DNA of 64,000 nt, from NCBI GenBank assembly GCA_001799635.1, contig MGTV01000007.1:30772-94771 (forward strand), given 5' to 3'. The DNA is from Elusimicrobia bacterium GWA2_62_23. GTDB lineage: Bacteria; Elusimicrobiota; Elusimicrobia; Elusimicrobiales; UBA9959. A model generated the notes under the pieces. That model did not search any database and had not been told where the DNA came from. It saw only the letters and a list, made by a program, of their open reading frames with translations. Both the position numbers and the translations under genes were made by a program. Of this stretch, positions 58,783-64,000 are shown piece after piece; the stretch's first letter is position 1; the number at the start of each line of letters is the position of its first letter.

Positions 58783-59376
58783 TTATTGACCTCCGGACGA
58801 AAGCGGAACCAGCCGCCCGGAATACTCGGCGGCGCCTTTCTCCACCGGGGTCATCCTGAACTTATACACCGGCACGCCCAGATTGTTGCTCACCATCATT
58901 TCGAACTGCTTTCCCTTCATCGCCACTATAGTCGGTTTGGAGAATATCTTTCTCTCCACGCCGCCCGGGCCGCTCCGCTCATAGGACAAGATAAGCTGCA
59001 CCTTGGCCATCTTCTCATCCAGCGACGTCACCCTAACCTGCAGCAGCATATCCCCTGCCTTTATCTCTTTCAGCTCCCCATCGGCCGAGATAAGGGTGCC
59101 TCCGACCTCCGGCTGGTCGCCTATCTTCACGGCATATTCGCTAGAGAAGAGCCGCTTAATGCCGTTCACTATGCTCTGCGTGGCGCCCGGGATGGCCAGC
59201 ATAAGCACCACCGCGGCGGCGGCGAAACCGGCCGCCCACAGCGGCCTGCGATACGTCCGGGCCGCGGCGCCTCCACGGATGGCGGCCATGACCCCGGGCC
59301 GCAGGTCGCGGCAATCCTTAAGTTCCATGCCTGCGCACGCTTCGTTGAATTTATTTTCCATATCAGTATTTTCCAT
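58783..59376 (-). CDS. Putative anti-sigma factor (membrane)
   Basis: The 197-residue product has a short cytoplasmic part (about 45 residues, ELKDCRDLRPGVMAAI), one membrane helix (AAGFAAAAVVLMLAIPGAT) and a beta-rich periplasmic domain with GTLISADGELKEIKAGDM. It starts 10 bp after the ECF sigma gene, the usual arrangement for a cognate anti-sigma factor; the zinc motif HxxxCxxC of many such proteins is lacking. The periplasmic domain is like those of DUF4179-type partners. Assignment rests on context and topology. Confidence 0.65.
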   Translation of the reverse strand: MENTDMENKFNEACAGMELKDCRDLRPGVMAAIRGGAAARTYRRPLWAAGFAAAAVVLMLAIPGATQSIVNGIKRLFSSEYAVKIGDQPEVGGTLISADGELKEIKAGDMLLQVRVTSLDEKMAKVQLILSYERSGPGGVERKIFSKPTIVAMKGKQFEMMVSNNLGVPVYKFRMTPVEKGAAEYSGRLVPLSSGGQ

Positions 59377-59386
59377 GTCCCCCTCC

Positions 59387-59971
59387 TTATCCGCCGTAGT
59401 GTTCCGGGTAGACCGGCGACAACTCTCTGCTTAGCCGTTCGCGCGCCTTGAACAGGCGCAGGCTTACGGCGTTGGGAGACACTCCCAGCGTCTCCGCTAT
59501 GTCCTTAGCGGGAACCTTGTGGATATGGAACAGCACGAAGGCCTCCTTCAGATCGGACGGCAGCCCGGCCATAGCGGCTTCCAGCGCACCGCGCATGTCC
59601 CGTGCGGCCAGCCTGTCTTCCGGCCCGCTGCCGGGGTCCTCCGGCTCCGGCACGGCGCCGGCTTCGCCCTCTGTGCCGCTCAGGAACGGCAGGAAACGCA
59701 GCAGGCCGCCGCGTCGGAGCCGGTTGCGCGCCAGGTTCAGCGTTATAGTGTACGCCCAGTTCCCGAAGGCCAGCTCCCGCCTGTACGAAGGCAGAGAAGA
59801 ATACATCCTTATAAAGGCGGTCTGCACTATATCTTCCGCCTCGGAAGTGTTTCCGGTCATTCGGAAAGCCAGGTCGAACAGCCGGCGCTGATAACGCGCC
59901 ACTATCTCCGCAAAGGCCTCCCTGTCGCCTGCGGCCACCCTGTCCAGTATCTGAATATCAGTTTCGTCCAT
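59387..59971 (-). CDS. ECF-type RNA polymerase sigma factor
   Basis: The 194-residue protein has region 2 (YQRRLFDLAFRMTGNTSEAED, IVQTAFIRMY) and region 4 (LPSDLKEAFVLFHIHKVPAK, DIAETLGVSPNAVSLRLFKA) with a helix-turn-helix for the -35. Regions 1.1 and 3 are missing, as in ECF sigma factors. The linker is Glu/Gly/Pro-rich. Start at 59971 behind GGGAGG. It heads a two-gene operon with a putative anti-sigma factor. Confidence 0.93.
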   Translation of the reverse strand: MDETDIQILDRVAAGDREAFAEIVARYQRRLFDLAFRMTGNTSEAEDIVQTAFIRMYSSLPSYRRELAFGNWAYTITLNLARNRLRRGGLLRFLPFLSGTEGEAGAVPEPEDPGSGPEDRLAARDMRGALEAAMAGLPSDLKEAFVLFHIHKVPAKDIAETLGVSPNAVSLRLFKARERLSRELSPVYPEHYGG

Positions 59972-59984
59972 TCGTCCTCCCGAT

Positions 59985-59990
59985 ATTATA
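59985..59990 (-). promoter_or_regulatory. -10 box of the ECF sigma operon
   Basis: TATAAT (in TGTATATAAT) on the minus strand, 13 nt before the start codon with GGGAGG in the short leader. If the ECF sigma autoregulates, its own promoter is not apparent here; this one fits the main sigma factor. Confidence 0.55.
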
Positions 59991-60020
59991 TACAACCGGA
60001 CACGCCGAATCTTTCCGCCC

Positions 60021-60050
60021 AAAACAAAACCGCCGGGCTTACCCGGCGGT
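60021..60050 (-). terminator. Terminator of the DUF523 gene
   Basis: CCGCCGGG/CCCGGCGG stem, tail TTTTGTTTTGGG on minus. Confidence 0.82.
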
Positions 60051-60067
60051 TCAGCATCACCCTCTTT

Positions 60068-60508
60068 TCAACGTTCCAGGGGCTCAAAGTCGAGTTCAGT
60101 ATAGACGGCTATGCCGTTCTTTTCGAGCAGGGCCGCCGTTACGCCGCTGCCGGGCACCAGTTTGCCCGAGAAGAGACCGTCGTGCACCAGCCCGCGCCCG
60201 CAGGACGGGCTGCCCGACTTCAGCAGCGCCTTCACGGCCCCCGCCTTGCGCGCCGCCTCCAGCGAACGCTCGGCCCCCAGCCTGAACTGCGCCGTAACGT
60301 CCCTGCCGTCTATGGTGATCACCCGCTCCCCCAGTATCTCCGAAGGCGGCCGAGGCGTGGACAAACCGCCCAGCACCTCAGGGCAGACCGGCACCAGCTC
60401 ATAGCGCTCCGCTAATTGCTCGGTCCTGGCGCAGTACTTGCTGCCGCCATCATACCGGCACTTCTCCCCCAGCAAACAAGCGCTCACCAGCAAAGCTTCC
60501 TTCTTCAT
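60068..60508 (-). CDS. DUF523 protein, TudS-like thiouracil desulfidase family
   Basis: The 146-residue protein has SACLLGEKCRYDGGSK at the start (C11), ELVPVCPEVLGGLSTPRPP in the middle and LKSGSPSCGRGLVHDG near the end; the three family cysteines fit those that hold a 4Fe-4S cluster in TudS, which removes sulfur from 2-thiouracil. Activity in this protein is inferred. It has no C-terminal DUF1722 domain. The TAGAAT box is 6 nt before the ATG at 60508, so the message should be leaderless. Confidence 0.82.
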   Translation of the reverse strand: MKKEALLVSACLLGEKCRYDGGSKYCARTEQLAERYELVPVCPEVLGGLSTPRPPSEILGERVITIDGRDVTAQFRLGAERSLEAARKAGAVKALLKSGSPSCGRGLVHDGLFSGKLVPGSGVTAALLEKNGIAVYTELDFEPLER

Positions 60509-60514
60509 AAGCAA

Positions 60515-60523
60515 ATTCTACCA
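60515..60523 (-). promoter_or_regulatory. Extended -10 for the DUF523 gene (leaderless)
   Basis: TGGTAGAAT, six bases (TTGCTT), ATG on the minus strand; directly after the hairpin tail. Confidence 0.55.
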
Positions 60524-60552
60524 AAACAAAACCGCCGGGCTTCCCCGGCGGT
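60524..60552 (-). terminator. Terminator of the toxin-antitoxin pair
   Basis: CCGCCGGGG/CCCGGCGG-type stem with TTTTGTTTTGG tail on minus. Confidence 0.82.
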
Positions 60553-60571
60553 CCTGCTGCCGCGCCATCCT

Positions 60572-60820
60572 TTACCGCGCGTAGAGGTGAAGTATCTCGG
60601 TGATGAAAGTCTGGTACGGGACGTGCAGTTTCCTGGCTTTTTCCTTGAGGTTCGCCAGGTCGCGGCTGTTTATGCGGATATTAAGCACGGCATCCCTGCG
60701 GTGGGCCGCAATGGCTTCCGCCAGAAGCCGCTCCTCCTCCGGGCTCACGCGTACATATTCCCCGCGCTCCAGTGCGCGTTCTATGGCCTTCTCACTTTTC
60801 GTAAGCTTAGATCTTTTCAT
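60572..60820 (-). CDS. CopG/RHH-type antitoxin
   Basis: The 82-residue product has a Lys/Glu-rich start (KLTKSEKAIERALERGEY) and a C-terminal ribbon-helix-helix (VLNIRINSRDLANLKEKARK, LHVPYQTFITEILHLYA) that binds DNA. It overlaps the toxin gene by four bases (ATGA). It should repress the pair through the palindrome in the promoter and neutralise the toxin. Confidence 0.85.
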   Translation of the reverse strand: MKRSKLTKSEKAIERALERGEYVRVSPEEERLLAEAIAAHRRDAVLNIRINSRDLANLKEKARKLHVPYQTFITEILHLYAR

Positions 60821-61071
60821 GGCAACTTCCCCTCCTTGACCAGCCTGGTGTATTTCCGGCTGGGGAACAGCGTTTTGAGGAACACCTCATCCCCGTTCAG
60901 CACATACGGCACCGCCCAGACATATCCGCCGTGGCGAACCAGCAGCACCCTCTGCCCCGGCCGGCCGCTGTGCCTTATTGCGCAAAGAACCTCCGCCTGC
61001 AGTATCTCCTCGAACGACACCCCCCTTTCCCGCTTGAGCCGCACGCTTTTCTCAGGGTCCCAGCGTATCAT
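60817..61071 (-). CDS. BrnT-like toxin (RelE superfamily)
   Basis: The 84-residue protein starts MIRWDPEKSVRLKRERGVSF and has the BrnT pattern (W-D-x-x-K, then a strand RVLLVRHGGYVWAVPYVL and a terminal FPSRKYTRLVKEG basic helix). BrnT is an mRNA-cleaving ribonuclease. Toxin-first order and overlap with a CopG-type antitoxin fit BrnTA. GGGAGGGGG precedes the ATG. Confidence 0.75.
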   Translation of the reverse strand: MIRWDPEKSVRLKRERGVSFEEILQAEVLCAIRHSGRPGQRVLLVRHGGYVWAVPYVLNGDEVFLKTLFPSRKYTRLVKEGKLP

Positions 61072-61084
61072 GCCCCCTCCCCAT

Positions 61085-61112
61085 ATTGTAATACATTTGT
61101 ATATATAGTCAA
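61085..61112 (-). promoter_or_regulatory. Promoter and operator of the toxin-antitoxin pair
   Basis: TTGACT (61107-61112), 16-bp spacer and TACAAT (61085-61090) on the minus strand. The spacer includes the inverted repeat ATACA-AA-TGTAT (61091-61102), a good site for the ribbon-helix-helix antitoxin between -35 and -10. Confidence 0.7.
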
Positions 61113-61166
61113 GGCCCCCAGCCCTGCAAATAGCATACCAGCCCAACCCGACACCGTCCTGTCGGG

Positions 61167-61197
61167 CAAAACAAAACCGCCGGGCTTCCCCGGCGGC
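61167..61197 (-). terminator. Terminator of the ICMT-family gene
   Basis: CCGCCGGGG/CCCGGCGG stem with TTTTGTTTTGCC tail on minus. Confidence 0.8.
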
Positions 61198-61240
61198 TCC
61201 GCATTAAAGGTCAAAAACAAAGACCCGGCACGTTCCAACA

Positions 61241-61798
61241 CTAAAAGTAGCGCCTGACGCGCCCCTTGTACTCCTCGTAGGCCGCCCCGAAGCGCGCCAG
61301 CAGGAACTTCTCCTCCGCCAGCACTATGCGGTGATGCACCGCCACGGCGGCAACGCCCAGCGCCAGCACCAAGGCGCAGCCGCAGTAGATCACCGCGCCG
61401 GCCGTCATCAGGTAAAGGCCTGCGTACAGCGGATTGCGCGAATAAGCGTAGATGCCGGCGGTGCGCAGCTCTGTGCCGGCTTTCGGCAGCCCCGTTGTGT
61501 TGGCGTCCCCCAGCCAGCGGTAGGCCAGCCCCAGCACAACGAACCCGCCCAGGAACAGCCCGGCCGCCGCGGCCTCAAAACCAGGCGGCACCGCCACCAG
61601 CCGCATGTTCAACCCCACGGCCTGCGCGAAGGCCGCCGCCCAGCACAGAATAGTTGAGAGCTTGCCCAGCGCGAAAACCCATTTCCCCACCGGCCGCTCC
61701 CCGTCCGTCTCCACCCCGCGCGCCTTAAACCCCTTCTCCTGCAGCGTATTCAGCGCAAAAAACCCCAGGAACACCACAATAAATATTATCCTGATCAT
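61241..61798 (-). CDS. Isoprenylcysteine carboxyl methyltransferase-family protein
   Basis: The 185-residue membrane protein has four to five helices and the C-terminal signature GIYAYSRNPLYAGLYLMTAG, then VLAEEKFLLARFGAAYEEYKGRVRRYF (in parts), as in ICMT/PEMT/isoprenylcysteine-type SAM enzymes. Bacterial members methylate lipids or other small substrates; the actual one is unknown. The start lies 6 nt after TAGAAT: leaderless. Confidence 0.85.
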   Translation of the reverse strand: MIRIIFIVVFLGFFALNTLQEKGFKARGVETDGERPVGKWVFALGKLSTILCWAAAFAQAVGLNMRLVAVPPGFEAAAAGLFLGGFVVLGLAYRWLGDANTTGLPKAGTELRTAGIYAYSRNPLYAGLYLMTAGAVIYCGCALVLALGVAAVAVHHRIVLAEEKFLLARFGAAYEEYKGRVRRYF

Positions 61799-61804
61799 CC
61801 CTAA

Positions 61805-61813
61805 ATTCTACCA
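61805..61813 (-). promoter_or_regulatory. Extended -10 for the ICMT-family gene (leaderless)
   Basis: TGGTAGAAT, six bases (TTAGGG), ATG on the minus strand. The hairpin usually before this box is cut off after ACCGCC (61814-61827). Confidence 0.55.
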
Positions 61814-61828
61814 AAACAAAACCGCCAT

Positions 61829-62335
61829 TCAGGGCTTGAACCCCTCTATCCGCTTGGGCTCCGGCCCCGGCGCCTCCATAAGCGCCCTGATAGCGTCGAA
61901 GACGCTCCTGAACTGCGCGTCGTATTTCTTCTCCAGTTCCTCCAGTTTGCGGGCCAGCTCTTTATGGGTGTTCAGCAGCTCGCGCAATTTAACGAACGTG
62001 CGCATTATCTGAATGTTGACCATTCTGGCGCGTTTACTCTTAAGCACGCTGGAGAGCATGGACACCCCCTGCTCCATGAACACGCGCGGCAGATACTTGG
62101 AGTGGGAACCTCTCTTTAAGGTTCCAAATTGGAACCTTAGAGATTTGTACTCTTCAGCTGTAAGCTGGAACATAAAATCCGCAGGAAAACTCTCAATGTT
62201 CCGGGAAACGGCTTTATTCAGATTCTTGGTCAGCACCTCATACATCTCCGCCAGGTCCTTGTCCAGCATAACCCTGTGCCCGCGTATCAGGTAGATCTTC
62301 CGCTCTATCATTTCCAGCGGCATAAGTTCTTTCAT
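61829..62335 (-). CDS. ORF6N-domain DNA-binding-type protein
   Basis: The 168-residue protein has an ORF6N domain (VMLDKDLAEMYEVLTKNLNK, AVSRNIESFPADFMFQLTAEE), the segment LRFQFGTLKRGSHSKYLPRV and VFMEQGVSMLSSVLKSKRA, then a coiled coil ([20 protein letters not shown]). ORF6N domains occur in phage and bacterial proteins as putative DNA binders. It carries a 23-nt palindrome inside the gene and its C-terminus is almost the same as the gene at 63643. AAGGGGGC precedes the ATG. Function unknown. Confidence 0.85.
   Translation of the reverse strand: MKELMPLEMIERKIYLIRGHRVMLDKDLAEMYEVLTKNLNKAVSRNIESFPADFMFQLTAEEYKSLRFQFGTLKRGSHSKYLPRVFMEQGVSMLSSVLKSKRARMVNIQIMRTFVKLRELLNTHKELARKLEELEKKYDAQFRSVFDAIRALMEAPGPEPKRIEGFKP
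62117..62139. repeat. 23-nt perfect palindrome inside the ORF6N gene
   Basis: Two 11-nt arms (TAAGGTTCCAA and TTGGAACCTTA) flank a single central A. It lies at the codons for LRFQFGTL, the same place where the other ORF6N gene has a different palindrome. Confidence 0.8.
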
Positions 62336-62356
62336 AGCGCCCCCTTCCCGCCAATA

Positions 62357-62365
62357 TCCTAGCAG
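62357..62365 (-). promoter_or_regulatory. Extended -10 for the ORF6N gene at 62335
   Basis: TGCTAGGAT on the minus strand, leader about 14 nt with AAGGGGGC. Confidence 0.5.
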
Positions 62366-62390
62366 ACCGCCCCGACAGCGTAGTGTCGCT

Positions 62391-62421
62391 CAAAAAAGAA
62401 CCGCCGGGCTTCCCCGGCGGC
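62391..62421 (-). terminator. Terminator of the metallophosphoesterase gene
   Basis: CCGCCGGGG/CCCGGCGG-type stem with TTCTTTTTTGA tail on minus. Confidence 0.82.
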
Positions 62422-62444
62422 TTCGTTCTTTAAAAGCAAGCGCG

Positions 62445-63527
62445 CTACTTCTTTGGCCTTATTTCGAGAAGGAGCAGGTTGGGACGGCAGAAGAGCCTGA
62501 CTCTTGGGGCCACATGCCCCTCCAGGCCGAGACCGCGCGACACTATAACGTAAGTTTCTTTTACCAGGTGTATCCCTCCCGCCGCTATCTTGCGAGGAAC
62601 CCCGCTCATGGTAAGGACAGGGCCGAACCATGGCAGGCAGACCTGCCCGCCATGCGTGTGCCCGGAAAAAACAGCGTCTACTCCCAACTCCACCGCGTTA
62701 GGATACGCGTCCGGAACATGGCTTAATAGCAGCGTTATATCCGCCTTGCCCATAGCGCTCAGGAGTTTTTTGAGCAAAGGCCGGTCAGCGAAACTATCCA
62801 GGCCCAGGCCCACTATCCCGACAGCCCCTGCTTCGTGACGGACCTTCCTATAACTGTCATCCAACAAGGCAAAACCAGTCCCCGCAAAGAATTCCGGCAG
62901 GTTCAGCAAACCATCCACATTGCCGCCCACAAAGAAGGATCCGCGCCGGCTCTTGAAGCCGCCCAGATATTCCTTTATTTGCGGCTGTATAGCCGCGTGG
63001 TTGAGGATATCCCCGGTAAAGAAGATAAAGTCCGGGGAATAGCCGTTAACCGCGCTTAACACGGCAAGATGCATTGGCCTGAGCCCATCGGTCTGCAGGT
63101 CCGATATATGCGCGACTTTCAGCGGTGCTTTAAGCCCTTCCACGGTTATTACAGCGCGCTCTACCTCCACCCAACCGGGCTCAAGAACTTCCCCGTAATA
63201 TTTGAAGCCGACCAGCAATAAAGCCGGCGCGAACAGCAGGTACCTGGCCCGCCTGACAGCAAAAAACGCCAACAGCAACGGCAGCGCCACCGTGAACAGC
63301 GTCCAGAAACATCTCGCGATCAGCGCTACCCCAACTATGCCGCCCACATACAGCCCCGCCATCGTCCAAAGGAATATAGCGCCAAGAGCCGCCTGGCGAA
63401 GTATGGCCCACCAGCCTTTACCGCTTTGCAACCCTCGGTTGATGCGGACCAGCAGAAAAAAACTGGCCACCATCGCCAGATCGAGCCCGAGGTTCAAAGG
63501 CCCGAAAATATTCCAATAAAAACTCAT
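62445..63527 (-). CDS. Membrane-anchored metallophosphoesterase with altered metal motifs
   Basis: The 360-residue protein has about four N-terminal membrane helices (to about 115) and a calcineurin-like phosphoesterase domain: VAHISDLQTDG (family D-x-H; His replaced by Gln), FFTGDILNH, FVGGNVDGLL (family GNHD/E; His replaced by Val), LLLSHVPDAYP and FSGHTHGGQV. The later histidines are intact. So it is YkuE-like but with two changed ligand or catalytic positions. It could act on lipid pyrophosphates at the membrane, if active. Leadered start with AGGGGA upstream. Confidence 0.82.
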   Translation of the reverse strand: MSFYWNIFGPLNLGLDLAMVASFFLLVRINRGLQSGKGWWAILRQAALGAIFLWTMAGLYVGGIVGVALIARCFWTLFTVALPLLLAFFAVRRARYLLFAPALLLVGFKYYGEVLEPGWVEVERAVITVEGLKAPLKVAHISDLQTDGLRPMHLAVLSAVNGYSPDFIFFTGDILNHAAIQPQIKEYLGGFKSRRGSFFVGGNVDGLLNLPEFFAGTGFALLDDSYRKVRHEAGAVGIVGLGLDSFADRPLLKKLLSAMGKADITLLLSHVPDAYPNAVELGVDAVFSGHTHGGQVCLPWFGPVLTMSGVPRKIAAGGIHLVKETYVIVSRGLGLEGHVAPRVRLFCRPNLLLLEIRPKK

Positions 63528-63564
63528 TGTCTATATCCCCTGTCCCGCCTATTTCCGCGCCCAT

Positions 63565-63573
63565 ATTCTACCA
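63565..63573 (-). promoter_or_regulatory. Extended -10 for the metallophosphoesterase gene
   Basis: TGGTAGAAT on the minus strand, 37 nt before the ATG. It follows a broken copy of the hairpin. Confidence 0.5.
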
Positions 63574-63600
63574 AAACAAAACCGCCGGGCTTCCCCGCCC
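63574..63600 (-). repeat. Broken copy of the recurrent hairpin
   Basis: The sequence keeps ACAAAACCGCCGGGCTTCCCCG but then reads CCCC instead of GCGG, so the stem cannot close. Directly beyond it lies the stray ORF6N palindrome. Confidence 0.6.
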
Positions 63601-63603
63601 CAA

Positions 63604-63630
63604 CTTGAAGTCACAAATTGTGACCTCAAG
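63604..63630. repeat. Stray ORF6N-type palindrome outside the gene
   Basis: Arms CTTGAAGTCACAA and TTGTGACCTCAAG flank one A, with one mismatch. On the minus strand the segment (continuing toward 63595) reads LRSQFVTSSWGG, the canonical motif of ORF6N proteins, but it lies 12 bp after the stop of the ORF6N gene and no gene continues from it. Confidence 0.7.
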
Positions 63631-63642
63631 ATCTGCCGGGGA

Positions 63643-64000
63643 TCAAGGCTTAAACCCCTCTATGCGCTTAGGCTCCTGGCCCGGCCCCTCCATAAGCGCC
63701 CGGATAGCGTCGAACACGCTCCCGAACTGCGCGTCGTATTTCTTCTCCAGCTCCTCCAGCTTTTGGGAGAGTGCGGCATGAGAGGAAATGAATCCGCGCA
63801 GGCGGACAAAAGCACGCATGACAAGAATATTGACCTCTATGGCGCGCTCACTGCGCAGCACACTGGAAAGCATAGCCACCCCCTGCTCCGTAAAAGCCTT
63901 CGGGAGGTGCCCGCCGAAATATTTAACGTGTGGTATCACATCTTGTGACACCAGCGCCAGCGCCTCCTCTTTAGTAAGCACGATCATAAAATCAGGCGGA
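63643..64000 (-). CDS. ORF6N-family protein (partial, 5' end outside window)
   Basis: The frame is open to the window edge and the first visible residues are [20 protein letters not shown], which match the ORF6N domain after its first helix, so the start lies beyond 64000. [20 protein letters not shown] and the coiled coil [20 protein letters not shown] follow, ending in KRIEGFKP as in the gene at 61829. The segment normally reading SQ-VTS is here [17 protein letters not shown] and is encoded by another palindrome. An internal ATG at 63987 is not a real start. Confidence 0.8.
   Translation of the reverse strand, partial: PPDFMIVLTKEEALALVSQDVIPHVKYFGGHLPKAFTEQGVAMLSSVLRSERAIEVNILVMRAFVRLRGFISSHAALSQKLEELEKKYDAQFGSVFDAIRALMEGPGQEPKRIEGFKP
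63931..63953. repeat. Imperfect palindrome inside the second ORF6N gene
   Basis: Arms TGGTATCACA and TGTGACACCA (one mismatch) around TCT. It lies at the codons for LVSQDVIP, the position homologous to the palindrome of the first ORF6N gene. Confidence 0.65.

Noticed and set aside
48573..63600. CRISPR-like array from the repeated CCGCCGGG element
   Set aside because: Copies are separated by whole genes, lie at gene ends and form terminator hairpins; there are no regular spacers or cas genes.
63527..63781. Plus-strand frame reading LKSQIVTSR at 63605
   Set aside because: The phrase resembles ORF6N proteins only because the palindrome reads alike on both strands; the rest of the frame is hairpin and antisense of the ORF6N gene.

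Overview
ORGANISM AND STYLE. The window is G+C-rich bacterial chromosome (roughly two thirds G+C by eye) with one strong strand bias: nearly everything from 29.7 kb down to 0.6 kb lies on the minus strand. A complete bacterial-type translation, cell-shape and peptidoglycan gene set with signal-peptide-bearing exported proteins indicates a diderm, rod-forming bacterium. The direct junction of the ribosomal-protein superoperon with mreBCD-mrdA-rodA, the many exported trypsin-like proteases and the ORF6N genes are what I would expect of an Elusimicrobiota-like lineage; this placement is an inference, not proven by any single gene. LAYOUT. (1) 1-391: 5' part of an exported protein of unknown function. 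(2) 588-3550: a separate unit behind its own promoter: an orphan HicA-like protein, a small exported protein, a ComB-like phosphatase, queC and queE (7-deazaguanine pathway) and a small CPCC protein, closed by a strong terminator at 451-480. (3) 3651-29682: one very long minus-strand transcription unit. A near-consensus promoter at 29964-29992 and a hairpin-rich leader of about 275 nt precede rplC; then the S10/spc/alpha ribosomal genes with secY, adk, map, infA and rpoA, followed without a break by mreB, mreC, mreD, mrdA, rodA, a DUF2344 gene, rng, an amidase, murI and an exported Ala/Pro/Lys-rich protein, ending at a terminator at 3596-3628. rpsJ and rpmD are missing from their usual places. 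(4) 30-48.5 kb: short mono- or dicistronic units on both strands: exported proteases (trypsin, V8-like, M28, HExxH), a secreted guanyl-specific ribonuclease, RNA-modification enzymes (RluA, AlaX-like, TrmO, DTW/TapT), RsgA, an RRM protein, stand-alone receivers, a miniature MotA-like membrane protein and a deiminase remnant. (5) 48.6-64 kb: a rhodanese, an FkbM methyltransferase, a 620-residue exported protein built of GxxxG/YxxG tetrads with a C-terminal SH3-like domain, another V8-like protease, a heme-type sensor, an ECF sigma/anti-sigma pair, a DUF523 (TudS-like) protein, a BrnT-like/CopG toxin-antitoxin pair, a metallophosphoesterase with altered metal ligands and two ORF6N genes. HOW IT WORKS TOGETHER. 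The left half is core growth machinery, with ribosome production, secretion and cell-wall elongation on one transcript. The right half is surface and environment biology: secreted hydrolases, sensors, RNA modification and small membrane proteins. NOTABLE PATTERNS. Nine genes have a sigma-70-like -10 box exactly 6 (once 7) nt before the start codon, so their mRNAs should be leaderless. Many genes share an extended -10 of the form TGnTAnnAT, often directly after a recurrent G+C-rich hairpin terminator. The ORF6N genes carry palindromes of different sequence at the same codon position, with a stray copy just outside the gene, suggesting an in-frame palindromic insertion or cassette-exchange process. 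No tRNA, rRNA, CRISPR array or insertion sequence was seen.
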